Of a stretch of 64,000 nt of DNA, positions 22,331 through 33,773 are shown piece by piece. The DNA is from Sepioteuthis lessoniana. Lineage: Eukaryota; Mollusca; Cephalopoda; Myopsida; Loliginidae. The notes under the pieces are model-generated. The model was not told the origin of the DNA. It did not search any database and worked only from the letters and a program-made list of their open reading frames with translations. Where the stretch lies: the NCBI GenBank assembly GCA_963585895.1, contig OY757904.1, forward strand, positions 157,328,076 to 157,392,075, in the 5' to 3' direction. How positions within the stretch are numbered: position 1 is the stretch's first letter; each line of letters starts with the position of its first letter. The position numbers and the translations under genes were made by a program.

Positions 22331-23051
22331 AAACCGAAAGGTTAGATATACAAAACGAAAAATGATGATATAAAAAAGATCCCTCCGCAATTATATAACA
22401 ATATTCTCTATGCAACTCCCAACTAACCATTTAGACATGCAAAGTTGATACTTGTTTACACACACGTGACTGTAGACGTGTCACTTCATTTATATAATCT
22501 TCGAGGTTCCATGCCAAACATTACCCCTTCATAGCATGTCTCATGCCAGTGCGCGTCTCTTTTTCAAGTAACTAAGACAGGTTATTTTGGGTTACATGGT
22601 ACCATCAGAAAGTAGATATCTCTGACTTCACCTGACTTGACTATAAAACACGCAAAATTATTTGCTTTTACTTATCAGTTATATCAGCACTCTTGTTTAC
22701 TGGGGCTGTATTAGTGCGAAGTGAACTCAAATTTTCCCAACCAGTACTTGAATACGGTTCACTGATTCTATTCACGGCAACTTTATTCGTTCGGCCATAC
22801 TTACTTCAATTCAATATACATTGTTACATGTACGTTTTTATACTCTGTGTGTGTGTGTGTGAGTAAAAGATTTCTTTAATGGTCTTTCGACTATTTCAAA
22901 TAATTTCTCCTAAATGATTCCTCCTAAAGTTCATGGCGACATTTTAAAAGTCTTTTTACAAAAGAATATACTCCTAAGTGGCCATTCACTGGCTCTTTCA
23001 AAGCTCCAGTTACCTCCTTTGACATTTCTTGAATCCTTCTCACAAACCATA
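22331..23051. other. No recognisable feature
   Basis: Only a short TG run at 22848-22862 stands out. Confidence 0.4.
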
Positions 23052-23314
23052 AGTAAGTAAAGTTGGCGACCAAAGTCGAGGGTGACCCGAAGGCTCCCTT
23101 TTCGATAGCTACTACACCAAGGTGTTGGGGAGGAAGATACTCCTTCCTTCGATTGCTCCACTTTACCATTGAACCGTACCTTATAATGCTGAGTGTTAAG
23201 CAAGGTGGTATCAAGTTCCATTTTTAAAGTCTTTGGTATGACTCGACCTGGGATTGAACCCAGGTCACCCGGGCCAATGGCGAACACTCTAACCGCTAGG
23301 CCAATGTCCGGACA
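23052..23314 (-). mobile_element. SINE1 copy e, nearly full length
   Basis: It runs from GTAAGTAAAGTTGGCGACC to CGCTAGGCCAATGTCCGG. B-box GGGATTGAACCCAGG and A-box region CTCTAACCGCTAGGCC are both clear on the minus strand. Confidence 0.87.
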
Positions 23315-23992
23315 TTGGTCACAAACCATAGTGGGTCCAAAAGACTACGAAAAGATGGCTATATTTTCCAAAGCGTAGTTTTAATATTTTAATCATAGAA
23401 TATTTGATACCTGTGACCAATACTTGTTTTGTTATTTTCGTTTTCGTTTATTGTCAACTAATTAGTTTTCTCAACTTTCCTAGAGTAAAATTAATTTCTT
23501 TGCTTCTCGTTAATTCATTTCTTTGAGTTTTATCCTCATTTAATATGACCGATATTTGAGAAGAAAAGAAAAGATGAATAAAATAAAAGAAAGAATAAAA
23601 CAAATCGACGCATCCGGGTTCGTTTTTACTTATCATCTTGGGGGAAAAACCTGTTTACGTGTAACAACAAAGGATCAAATTAAAGAAATGTAATTGGCGA
23701 TTTTATGACAGTCTCTAATTTCTATAATTGTTTCATCCAGCATCGGCCCCACCTCAAACGGACATGTTGCAAGAGCCAAAAATATGTGCACCTTTCAATG
23801 TTTACACCTTTTCGCGATTGGGTTCAAGTAGATATTGCTACAGATAGAAGTAAACGAATTATATCTTGTTTTATTCCTAGTGAATTATTTCTCAGAGAAA
23901 AATGTTTCAATATCAACCCAGGTTTACATTAAATGTCTCCTGAGAAGATTTTAAATTATCGATCATTTAACAAATTGATATATAAAAAATGA
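23315..23992. other. No recognisable feature
   Basis: A 75-codon open frame at 23705-23932 has no recognisable domain and is probably chance. Confidence 0.4.
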
Positions 23993-24893
23993 ATACCTTA
24001 CATCTAAAAAGTTTCCAGACTTTTTTCGTATGGCATTTAAAATTGTCGTAGACACTTGAAAATTCACTATGTTATTGCTATACATGTTATGAGATGACTG
24101 ACTAATTTTTATGATATCACGTTCAAATGAACAGTTACAGCATGATTAAAGCATGATTGTCACAGCTAGTGAGTTTCAAAAATGCAATCTGGACCTGAGG
24201 ACACATTAGAAGAACGACACGCAATAAAATTCTGTTTTAAACTTGGAAAAAATGCCACAGAAACGTATGGAATGCTTTAGACTGCTTTTCGACCATCTTG
24301 CATGAATCGAGCATCAGTTTTTGAGTGACATAAGAGATTCAAGGAAGGCAGGGAGTCTGTGAGGGATGATGAGAGGTGTGGGAGGAGTAAGGAAGTCAAT
24401 ACACCAGACTTCATTGGCCAAAGGGTTAGTGTTAGGGTTAGGGTTACTATGTTGAAGTTTTGAGGGAGTTCAGTGAGAGATTCCGTCGGAAAATACCAGC
24501 ACTCTTCAAATCTGATCAGTGGCATTTCCTGCCGGACAATGAACCAGTCCACAACTCCATCCTTATCACAGACTATTTGACTAAGATGGGCTTCAAGACA
24601 CTTTCTCAGACTCCCTATAGTCCTGACCTTGCTCCCTGTGACTTTTACTGATTCCCTAAGCTCAGAGGCTGTCGTTATGAGACAATTGAGGAGATGAAAA
24701 AGGCTGTGACGAAGGTCATTGACACGCTCACACAAAAGGACTTCGATGGAGCCTTCCAGATGTTGTTGGAACGGTTCAACAAGTGCATTGCTGCCGGAGG
24801 AGATTACTTCGAAGCGGACTAGAGTTTCATGTGTGTACTATCAATAAAAGTGCCCATACGAAAAACGTCTGGAAACTTATCTTACGCACCTCG
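23993..24893 (+). mobile_element. Internally deleted mariner, copy 2 (901 bases)
   Basis: The right terminal repeat (GTCTGGAAACTTATCTTACG then CACCTCG) is intact. The left end is eroded but keeps GTTTCCAGACTTTTTTCGTA at 24011. The interior matches copy 1 throughout, with the same deletion junction. TA follows the right end. Confidence 0.9.
24184..24822 (+). pseudogene. Mariner transposase remnant, copy 2
   Basis: The N-terminal region is in one frame and the C-terminal region (FRRKIPALFKSDQWHF, PDNEPVHNSILITDY, YSPDLAPCDF) is in another, open over 24460-24651. The usual QDN reads PDN here, and a stop follows PCDFY. TTAGGG-like bases lie at 24424-24446 at the junction. The first catalytic aspartate is deleted. 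Confidence 0.85.
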
Positions 24894-25145
24894 TATGTAT
24901 ACTTGGGCGAGTCAAAGTTTTATTTTAGTTACGTGACTCCCAATTCGGCAGCTCCGGTTCCTTGGGCCGTGATCGGAAATGTGACGAACTACAATGGATG
25001 CTGATCTCGCCAGTTACTCTCCGAGTGTTACTCGCTTGATTAGTCTCTATGATTGGAGCCGCGCTATCAGACTTACCTAACTTCGTTGCGGTTCTTGTCA
25101 TCCGAGCGAAAAAAATTTAACCCTCTGCTTAATGTACAACTGCGC
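24894..25145. other. Unassigned, GC-richer sequence
   Basis: The stretch has several CpG-containing segments (GGGCCGTGATCGGAAATG, CGAACTACAATGG, CTTCGTTGCGGTTC) and stands out in base composition. No domain or tRNA fold was recognised. It may be the end of an unknown element. Confidence 0.3.
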
Positions 25146-25624
25146 CTTCAACTTCCGCATAACAAGTGATTTTTTTTTTGTTGTTGTTTCCGTGGTGGTA
25201 TAGCCCATTTCGAATACATAAAGTAGAAGTTTCTGAATTAGACAACGTTATACATTAATTTGTATGGCTTTCAAATCACACATGGAATGCGTATATCAGT
25301 GCGCTCATTACCACAGTATAATCAACTCTAGCAGATAGTTACCACGACTTGAAATGCTTGCTCAGATGATGTACGCCAACTAAGCTAACTCTAAAATATT
25401 GCAAAACTCATGATTCACTCTAGTAATTAATATTTGATTCATAAATAAAAAATCCATTTGATTTTATTGCTACTTTAATATTTTTCAAAACGTCCTCTAA
25501 TTATTAGAAAAAACAAAAAAAGGTTTAACGATATTTTTAAATCTACCGAAATTACACGGCATATAAAACGTACATTTAGCATTTAAATAAATCTATTTCA
25601 ATATTACACAATATCCTATGTACT
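25146..25624. other. No recognisable feature
   Basis: AT-rich; nothing assignable. Confidence 0.4.
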
Positions 25625-26230
25625 GGTATTAAGCTCTCTGAAATTAGTAGACAAGTTCATCTACCTAGGAAGCAGCATCTCATCAACCGAGAAAGACATC
25701 AACATGCGACTAGCAAAGGCATGAACAGCTATCTATAGACTATCGATCAAATGGAAGTCAGACCTGACCGATAAAATGAAATGCAGTTTCTTCCTAGCAG
25801 CGATCGTATCGATACTGCTATATGGCTCCACTACTTGAACGCTAACTAAACGGCTGGAAAAAGCTAGACGGGAATTACACAAGAATGCTGCGAGCAATAT
25901 TGAACAATTCCTGGAGGCAACACCCCACAAAGCCCCAACTACTCGGCCACCTACGTCCAATTACGAAAACTATCAAAGTTAGACAAACCAGACACGCAGG
26001 ACACCGCTAGAGAAGCAGGGACGAGCTCATAAGTGATGTACTCCTATGGACCCCCTCATATGGCCGAGAAAATGCAGGATGAGCGGTTCGAACATACATA
26101 CAGCAGCTCTTTGAGGATACAGGATGTAGCCTTGAAGACCTGCCAGAAGCGATGAACGTTTGGGAGGAGTCGCGAGAGAGGATCAGGGATATCCGTGCTG
26201 GTGGCACGACATCATGATGATGATGATGAC
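25625..26230 (+). mobile_element. RTE-like LINE fragment, 3' end
   Basis: It matches 44550-45140 of the near-intact copy closely (CCTAGGAAGCAGCATCTCAT, ATCGATCAAATGGAAGTCAG, CGAGAGAGGATCAGGGATAT) and ends in GATGATGATGATGAC. A few stops and indels show it is 5'-truncated and dead. Confidence 0.85.
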
Positions 26231-26636
26231 TTGGTGGATAATTACTGATGATTGAAATCAGCTGCCATGGACTTTAAAGGGGTCGCATTAAATGGTAGTC
26301 CTCCATGCGTTGATCACTTCTAAAGAAATTATAAACAATCTTAATACTTTTTAAAACTTCCAGAGCATACCTAGCTGATAGAAAATTTGCAATATCCGTT
26401 TCTGCACAGAAAAATTGGTGATTGCTTCATATTTTAGTGTCTGAAGATGAAGTTCGTTCCAAAGGCTTGGTGAGAATGAAAATCACCAAGGTAGCATTTA
26501 TGATTAAAAGTATACGTGAATAATTTAAACGGTAAATTTATTAAGTTTTTACTTGAATTACCTTGAGCTACTCCCGGTATTCAACGTATGCATTGAAAAC
26601 CAAAATCAATGCCTGAATTTTCGATAGAGAGTATTG

Positions 26637-26640
<4 letters not shown>
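26231..26640. other. No recognisable feature
   Basis: AT-rich; nothing assignable. Confidence 0.4.

Positions 26641-26690
<50 letters not shown>
26641..26690. repeat. (TA)n microsatellite
   Basis: 50 bases of TA, upstream of the left arm of the inverted repeat at 26845. Confidence 0.97.
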
Positions 26691-26693
<3 letters not shown>

Positions 26694-26844
26694 TAATATC
26701 CAGTCAGCGTCCAAAGACAATGGGTATGGATTATTCGCGTATACAATATATGAGGAATTTCATATAAATCTATGGGAGTGCTCGATGCATGGCTATTATT
26801 ATATATTCCTTTTCAGGTTTATATAATAAAACTCACATACCGAG

Positions 26845-26992
26845 CCTTTACAATGCAATTAGAAGAAAACTCAAACCTGGTTAGATTTCTGTATAAATTT
26901 ATTTCGCCGAAGAATATCATTATACTCTTCGTCTTATCAGATGACTTCACACGTTTAATTTGAAGTTGAAAAACAGCAAATATAGATTACAG

Positions 26993-27035
<43 letters not shown>

Positions 27036-27045
27036 GCATGAAAAA
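26845..27045 (-). mobile_element. Left arm of an inverted repeat, Penelope-like end suspected
   Basis: The reverse complement matches 27495-27695: GCAATTAGAAGAAAACTCAA, AGCAAATAT near 26978 and GCATGAAAAAA at 27036. It contains (CT)n(TA)n at 26997-27036 where the other arm has TA only. On the minus strand it holds a hammerhead-like core, CTGATAA (26934-26940) ... GAAA (26902-26905). Assignment to Penelope-like elements rests on that core and on the inverted arrangement. Confidence 0.5.
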
Positions 27046-27494
27046 AACTCAACAAGTTTAAATTCTCATCGAAAGTAAAAAGGGATTAAAACAATAAAGT
27101 ATTAGAAAAATTAAGAAACCAGGAAAGTGATGTTCTTGTAAATTAACTCCTAATTTAAACAGATGCTAGATTTTTTGTAGCAGCTGGAATTTTCTGAATA
27201 ATCTAAGCTTGTAAACTAAACTATTATCTTCATATATTTTTTGGTTTACTCCTTTTTCATATTTTAAATCCTTCAGCCATTTGGGCCATCATCCTTCTCC
27301 TAAAAAAAAAAAAAAAAAAAAAAATTTCAGCATCCACCAGGTGCTTTTAATAAGCCCAAAATTGGTCAAAGAGAATTAACTACTTCAGAAATCTAAAAAA
27401 AAAAATAATAATTTCGAATTAATATCTAAAGTTCCAAGAATCTCATTCCCTACATAACCCTACCACGTCATAAAATACTTGTAATTATTTATTA
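27046..27494. other. Spacer between the inverted arms
   Basis: AT-rich DNA with a poly(A) run at 27301-27323. No coding sequence is recognised. Confidence 0.4.
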
Positions 27495-27504
27495 TATTTT
27501 TTCA

Positions 27505-27552
<48 letters not shown>

Positions 27553-27687
27553 AATCCATATTTGCTGTTTTACAACCTCAAATTAACCGTGTGAAGCCAT
27601 CTGATGAGACGAAGAACATAATGATATTCTTTGCCGAAAAGAATTTATGTTGACAATTTAACGAGGTTTGAGTTTTCTTCTAATTGC

Positions 27688-27742
<55 letters not shown>
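27495..27742 (+). mobile_element. Right arm of the inverted repeat
   Basis: It mirrors 26845-27045, with TA tracts at 27509-27550 and 27690-27742. The hammerhead-like core CTGATGA (27601-27607) ... GAAA (27636-27639) is on the plus strand. Confidence 0.5.
27601..27639 (+). ncRNA. Hammerhead-like core with a long stem II
   Basis: CTGATGA is followed by GACGAAGAA, a loop, TTCTTTGCC and GAAA. The two nine-base strands pair with one A-C mismatch and one G-U. The other arm carries TTCTTCGGC on its second strand: G-U becomes G-C, consistent with a conserved stem. Stems I and III and the cleavage site are not resolved. Confidence 0.45.
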
Positions 27743-27744
<2 letters not shown>

Positions 27745-27747
27745 TCA

Positions 27748-27918
27748 GTTCACGCGTGTAGGATGCAGCATAAAGTCAATTTTTAAGCAGAGTTTTTAAC
27801 ATGTCTGATTTGACCGGCTGACATACCATAAAGATCTCAGTTTGCCCAACTATTTACCAATAGCGAGGAGGAGGAGAATAGTTGGATTTATACCTTTCCC
27901 AAGGGTAGTAGCGCTATA
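27748..27918 (-). mobile_element. SINE3 fragment
   Basis: GGATGCAGCATAAAGTCAAT, CCCAACTATTTACCAATAGC and CCTTTCCCAAGGGTAGTAGC match SINE3. The tRNA-like head is missing; an RTE-like LINE fragment joins directly. Confidence 0.65.
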
Positions 27919-27919
27919 T

Positions 27920-28258
27920 ATATTTTGAACAAATCCTGGAAACAAATCCTAGAAACAGCATCCCACGAAACAAGAGTCGTACTGCCACTTACCTCCCACC
28001 TATCCAAGTAAGACGAACTAGACATGCAGCACACTGCTGGAAAAGCAATGATGAAATCACAGGAGACATTTTCCTATGAACCCCTACACCTGGACGTACC
28101 CACGTTGGCCGACAAGCAAGAATTTATTTACATCAGCTCTGTGCGGACACAGGATGTTCTTTGGAAGACCTGCCAGAAACGATGGATGTTAGGACGGATT
28201 TAGAGAGAGAGAGAGAGTCAGGGAAATCCGTGCTGTTAGGGTGACTTGATGATATATA
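27920..28258 (+). mobile_element. RTE-like LINE fragment, 3' end
   Basis: It matches 44815-45140 of the near-intact copy (GAACAAATCCTGGAAACAA, CCAAGTAAGACGAACTAGAC, GGAAGACCTGCCAGAAACGA) and ends near CTTGATGAT. GA repeats at 28207-28220 fall on the codons for WRERV. Confidence 0.8.
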
Positions 28259-28261
28259 TAT

Positions 28262-28720
28262 ATATATATATAAGGAGTGTCTGAAAAGTGTCTACCCAAT
28301 GTGAATATCTCAGAAACTAGTGGCGCTGCCTTGATATAACGACACCGAATCATAAAAAGTTCTTATTGTGTGTGAATGAATGGGAAAACTTTCATGCAGT
28401 TACTCAGTCGTTAGTTATATATCATTTAGTGAACTTTTGTACAATGTAAGCAACATAATCACAATGACATTTTGTTCAGAGCTTTTAGAAAAACGTATCA
28501 CCAAGGACTGTCAACCATCCTCCTCCACCTACAGTTAGATTTTACTCGCAGCAATTTCTGTTTTTAACTCAAAAGAATATCGTACGAAAGATAAAGATGC
28601 AATTTATCATTGTACAGTAATTATATAGTTTAAGAAATTTTGCTTAAGCAACAAGAATTTTGACAATCAGGCAAGATTAGATTGGCCAAAAACTGTGGAT
28701 CCTGATGCCTTACTCCCATA
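28262..28720 (+). mobile_element. Mariner fragment, left end and N-terminal scrap
   Basis: GGAGTGTCTGAAAAGTGTCT resembles a mariner terminal repeat next to a TA tract. Downstream, plus-strand frames give scraps such as GNKNFDNQARLDWPKTVD, which resembles the mariner helix-turn-helix and linker. The rest is missing; a SINE3 copy follows. Confidence 0.5.
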
Positions 28721-29005
28721 TTTACCCAACCCCTCCTCTAGGGCAGGATGTGACACAAGGTCAATTTTTAAGCAGAGTTTAACAGGTTTAAATTCAGAGT
28801 TTTCCTTCTCCTAGACTAGTCGCCTCACCAAGGCTAAAGAACCTAGCCTGTCCTACTATTTACCCATAGCTGGAGGGAGAATAATTGGATTCATACTTTT
28901 CCCAAGGGTATTAGAGCTATGTGAAATGCAATCAGCCTCATCCAGGATTTGAACTCGTGTCGCCGTGTCCATTTCCTACGACGATAACATTTACACCACG
29001 GTCAC
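28721..29005 (-). mobile_element. SINE3, full length
   Basis: On the minus strand: tRNA-like head GGTGACCGTGGTGTAAATG with B-box GAGTTCAAATCCTGG, a body with CCCTTGGGAAAAGTATGAAT and CCAGCTATGGGTAAATAG, a tail with GAGAAGGAAAACTCTGAATT and an end near GGGTTGGGTAAAT. It is the best copy of this family here. Confidence 0.78.
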
Positions 29006-29199
29006 CTTGTACAGACAAGTCCGGTGAGTAGTATTTGAAGAGTACCTAGTGAGCTCGATATTTCACCGTCCACTGCGGTTGGGGAGTCTATAAGACATCG
29101 GCGAAAGCGATGTGGCTGCCGAACAATGCTTCACGTCATGAAAATATTGCAAAGTTTTTTTGAGAATTAATTTTTATTTATTGCGGACTTTTTGTCCTC

Positions 29200-29520
29200 A
29201 TCTTGGTAGAGTTTGTTTTGTTGTGTGTGTTGTTGTTTTGTTTTTTTGTTTGTTTTTTTTTGTTTTCTTTGTGTTGTTTCTTCTTTCACTTCACTACGTT
29301 TCGGCCAAATTTCACCTCTGGCCTTCTTCAGGTGATTTACCGCGACCTCGGATAGGAATGCTAAGTCTTGTAACCGTATCCCCAGTAATTACTGCCTTCC
29401 ATAGTTGTTGTCTATTGCACCACGTTTTTGGTAGGATTTGAAACCGATATCTTCTGACAATGTTCACCTGGAACCGTAGAGACTCCACGCCTCTATCCGC
29501 TGCGCCACGGGCCCCGAAGT
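29200..29520 (-). mobile_element. SINE5, tRNA head with hammerhead-like tail
   Basis: The minus strand starts GGGCCCGTGGCGCAGCGGAT (A-box like), has GGTTTCAAATCC near 29440 (B-box like), and continues to a tail with CTGAAGA, a GGCCA/TGGCC stem and GAAAC at 29299-29331, then an A- and C-rich end (29210-29290). A hammerhead-like core fused to a tRNA-derived head would resemble the known ribozyme-bearing SINE-like elements of schistosomes. Only one copy is in this window. Confidence 0.6.
29299..29331 (-). ncRNA. Hammerhead-like core in SINE tail
   Basis: CTGAAGA (29331-29325) and GAAA (29302-29299) bracket a five-pair GGCCA/TGGCC stem. The canonical core would be CTGATGA, so one core base differs. 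Self-cleavage is therefore doubtful for this copy. Confidence 0.4.
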
Positions 29521-29667
29521 ACAAGTACAAAAAGTTTTTTTATTCATCTCAGTTCTTTAAAACCTGTTTTACGTTATCTATTTTGTGTGTCCCAGTTGAA
29601 AATTCATTTTTTATTCGGCTGATTGATCACTTGTTTAAGATCATAGGTAATGTACATCAATTTCTTG

Positions 29668-30025
29668 CGTGAGTCAGAAGTTTTGCATTATTTTAATGAC
29701 TTATTTGTTTTATTCTTCAATTTACCACAAAAGAGGTTTATCATCCAAAGTAGTGCCCATCTTGCGGCACCGTCTGAAACACGTTTTCTGCCAATTTTTT
29801 GATGGCACCATTTCTTGTCCTTCACAGAAGCTTTCAGCTCCTCTTGGTTATTGAAGCGTTTCAAAGACAGGAAGTGATCCATGGATGTGAACAAGAAATA
29901 AACCGAAGGAATTTGATACAGACTATCTGCTAGGTATGGCACCAGTTCGATTCCATCAAGTTCTAGGAATTTATTCCGGGAATTAGCACGTACGCAAATA
30001 TTGCAAAACTTTTGAATCACCCGAG
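29668..30025 (-). mobile_element. Deleted mariner, a further lineage
   Basis: The ends are inverted: CGTGAGTCAGAAGTTTTGCA on the left and the complement of CGGGTGATTCAAAAGTTTTG on the right. The minus strand keeps a C-terminal scrap (YFLFTSMDHFLSLKRF, NNQEELKASVKD) seen in mariner transposases after the third catalytic aspartate. The rest of the enzyme is deleted. Confidence 0.72.
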
Positions 30026-30878
30026 TATATATCTTTTTTGTCACTACACCCACCATCAACATTATTACGATGTATATATATATATATATTGCGTTAAAAT
30101 GAATAGATACAATCGAGTTATTTTAGGGGGGGGAGTATTTGTAATTACTTATTTCTATCTATCTATTTATTTATCTACCCGTTTCGTAATTGTCCTTTCC
30201 GTCTTTTGATAAAATCATTATCATTATTCTTTATCAATAGATAATTCTAATCATGACTGATCTCGCTGCAAATCCTAAACACATGTTTCATGTCTCAAAT
30301 TCTCATAAAAATTTCGCCACGACATCTGCTTCTTTGATTGACCCCAAAAGAGACAAACAAGCCGGGTTCAATGAGTTCATATTAGTTTATAAAAAGATAT
30401 CGATAATACCTAACCTTAAAACGTACTTATGAGATGCCAAATATCTCTCTTGCTTTGAACCCAATTCGATTAACTGATATGAATTCATAAGCATTTATGT
30501 ACATATGTGTATATCAATATTTAGATATGAACGTGTATGGATGTATAGAATTATGACTTTATATATACTAACTTGAGAACTATTTTGCTGAACACTAATC
30601 TCAAATTTTAATCACATCTCCTGACAAGATTTTCGATTTAATTGTAAATAATTGTATAAAAAGAGAACCATTATATAATTTGGACTAACTAGTTAACTCC
30701 CTTCAGATATTATAATGATCAGGACAAGTACTAACGAAGATATTTCCACCCTATTATCTAATTGCTAATGAAATTTGAACATTTCTTTATTCTTAAAATG
30801 TATTTCGAGGTTATTTCACAAAAAATACTATATTATGCCATTTTTGTGGTATGACAACCTATAAATACTGGATATATC
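30026..30878. other. No recognisable feature
   Basis: Short TA and TATC runs only (30072-30090, 30155-30180). Confidence 0.4.
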
Positions 30879-30879
30879 A

Positions 30880-32360
30880 TCATTATCATCATCCAGTCGT
30901 GCTGACGGCACGGAGCTCCCCCCCACTCTCTCTCTCTCTGTATATATATATATCATCCATTGCTCCCGGCAGTTTTTCGTTTAGGTGCTGAAGTCCGTAA
31001 GAGAACGTCACTTGGAAGTTCGCCCTTACTTCTCCAGAAGTGGCAGCACTTGTCTTGTTCGTCTTACTTGAATGGTTTGAGAGATAGGAGACAAGTTGCT
31101 GTTTTGTGGGGTGTTACTTTCAGGATTTGTTATAGACAGTATATAGCATTCTTGTGTAGTTTCCTCTATTTTTTTTTTATTCTGCCAGCGTTTTATTAGT
31201 ACCCATGGGGTGAATCCATATACAAGTATGGACACAGTTATAGCTTGGAAGAAATCTCGTTTTATTTTATAGGATAGATCAGACTTCCATTTGATCAATA
31301 ACCTGTTAATAGAATTCCACGCCTTCATAAGGCATATGTTGACATCACTTTCAATCAATGAGATGTTTTTGCTGAGGTATATGAACTGGTCCACAAATTT
31401 TAGAGGCTAGCTACTTTGAGTGTAGCTGATTCCGCTTGTTTAAAACACATGTATCCTTTTTTATTTTCATTCACGTAGCGGCCAATGCCTCCCGCTGTTT
31501 GATCCAGGCTATACAGCAGAGAATCAGTGTGAGTTTCCGTATTCGCGAGAAGTGCTAGATAATTGACGTAGTCTGTGTCTGTTAAAGTTTCTGCGAAATA
31601 TCGTCTTCTTCTTGTCTTTTTTAATGTGAAACAATTTACTTTTATTTGATCTATCGACATTCGAAGTAAGAAGTCTCGGCAGAGTATAAACAACTATATA
31701 GGTAATGTATCTTCTAGCTAGTCACCAGTGACTATGTCGAACAAGTCGGTGTTTCCATCAGTAACTGAATTATTGCTTTCTTGTTTTTGTAATGCATCAT
31801 TATTGCGGTAACAATTTCTTCTGGAAGATCACACGCTAGAAGTATCTGCTCCATTTTTCCTCTGTGTATGGAATCGAATGCTTGTTAGAAATCATCGAAC
31901 ATTGCTGTTGCCTCGAGTTTCTTTGCCTATACTCCTTCAATGATTTGATGGATTGTCACAGACTGATTTGCATAATCGAAGTATGTCATCAAATTTTCTT
32001 CCAAACTTCAGTGGGGATTTTGTTGAGGCCTGCAGCTTTTCTATCTTAATTTTTCTCCATGCTGCGTGAAGTTCTACTTCCGGAAATTAAACTAGTTTTA
32101 CGTCTCGTTGACCATCGAGGACTTTTGGAAAGGTTTGTCCGAAGTGTTTCAAAGCAGATTCTTGAAATGTTTTATCCCTTCTGAAGTCTTTCTTGTTGGC
32201 TGACAGCTTTTAGTTTTGCTCTCGATTGTCCTTCGGTTTACTTTATTTACTGTCTGCCATGCTATTCCTGATTGTCTATCTTCTAATTCCATCCCTTTGA
32301 CCTTGAATGTTTAGTAATTGCTCTTTTTGGTATGTGTTTGTTAGTGCTTTTTGAGGTTTC
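30880..32360 (-). mobile_element. RTE-like LINE fragment, about 1.5 kb
   Basis: Reverse-strand equivalent of about 43430-45140. The 3' end is at 30880-30900 (CATCATTATCATCATCCAGT). Scraps include YFAETLTDTDYVNYLALLA near 31590 (the Y-A-D-D site reads YVNY) and TETHTDSLLYSLDQTAGGIG near 31530. It extends past DRQSGIAWQT near 32265. (CT)n at 30922-30940 is at the WRERV codons. Many stops. Confidence 0.82.
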
Positions 32361-32464
32361 TTAAATTCCAGCGCGTTGACAGTTATTGGAGTAAAGGTGC
32401 TTTTGTTAGCCTTGTTCTTTCCGGACAACTAGTGACTGCCATGCTGCCATGGACTATACATTTG

Positions 32465-32465
32465 G

Positions 32466-32528
<63 letters not shown>

Positions 32529-32550
32529 GTGTGTGTGTGTGTGTGTACGT
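32465..32550. repeat. (CT)n(TA)n(TG)n compound microsatellite
   Basis: About 25 bases of CT, 37 of TA and 22 of TG. Confidence 0.95.
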
Positions 32551-33284
32551 GTGCGTGTATTTTGTTCTTCTTTAAAAATTACATAGACAAGAAGTAAAAA
32601 GAAAGAAAAAGAACAGAAAAGAACAAAAATCCACTGGACACACTTTAAAATATAAGTATGTATGTGTATGTATATGCACAACCAAGAATACACGCACATA
32701 GAATACATACTCATATAAAAGCAAAAACATTCACATAGACTAAAGGTCTTCACGGACAATTAACTCCAATGAGACGTTCACAAACACAAAACTAAAACCA
32801 AACAAAGCAACCTATCAAAATCGTCTTTGCAATAAATGAAGCCAAATTTTACAATTTAAGTCGCCATCAGAATTACTCCAAAGAAGGCGAAAAGTCTGAA
32901 ACCCTGGTAGCAAATCTGAAGTCATTCATTTTAGTTTTCTGTGGGACCGACAATAATCTTTATATATATATATAAATTTCAAAGTGTGAAATATCAGTGA
33001 TAGACTACATATATTAAAGTATATATATATATATATATATACATTGGTGAGTGTGTGTGTGTGTTGATAGATACATCTCTTGCTTCTAACCATGTATTGG
33101 CCAACATGTACATGTGTGTGTGTGGTATGGTTTAATAAACGGCAAATCAACTCCTTAGGAGTTATTTAATGCCAAAATGTGATTCATTAATCTATATTTG
33201 CAATTGCCTTTTTAATTTTATTTTTTATTTGTTTATAGTTATTTTTTGCACACGTGTATATGACATAAAGTATTCCTATCTCAT
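32551..33284. other. No gene; microsatellites and a SINE2 tail scrap
   Basis: (TA)n(TG)n at 33016-33064, and a SINE2 tail on the minus strand at about 33122-33178 (GGCAAATCAACTCCTTAGG, TTATTTAATGCC). Nothing else is recognised. Confidence 0.5.
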
Positions 33285-33773
33285 CATCATCAACATCATG
33301 TCGTGCCGCCAGCGCGGATATCCCTGACCCTCTCTCGCCACTTCTCCCTATCGTTCATCGCCTCTGGCAGATCTTCAGGGCTACATCCCATATCCTCACA
33401 TAGCTGCTGTCTGTATGTTCGAATTGGCCGTCCTGCTTTTGCTCGGCTATACGTGGGGGTCCATAGGAGTACATCACTTATGAGCTCGTCCCTGCTTCTT
33501 CTGCAGTTTCCTGCATGTCTGGTTCGTCTAACTTTGATAGTTTTCGTGATGGGAGGTAGGTGGCCGTATAGTTGGTGCTTAGTGAGGTATTGCCTCCAGG
33601 ACTTGTTCAATATTGCTCGCAACATTCTTGTGTAATTGCCGTCAAGCTTTTTCTCCAGCCGTTTTGTTAGCGTTCAAGTAGTGGATCCATATAGCAGTAT
33701 CGATACGACCGCTGCTTGAAAGAAACAGCATTTCATTTTATCGGTCAGGTCTGACTTCCATATAATCGATAGC
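33285..33773 (-). mobile_element. RTE-like LINE fragment, 3' end, cut by an LTR
   Basis: It begins with the CATCATCATCAACATCATG tail and matches 44650-45140 of the near-intact copy at high identity. It stops abruptly at 33773, where an LTR remnant begins, so the LTR-element junction postdates this LINE copy. Two long opposing ORFs here are shadows of the LINE frame. Confidence 0.85.

Noticed and set aside
24894-25145. Host exon
   Set aside because: Composition is distinctive but no splice-bounded frame or recognisable domain was found.
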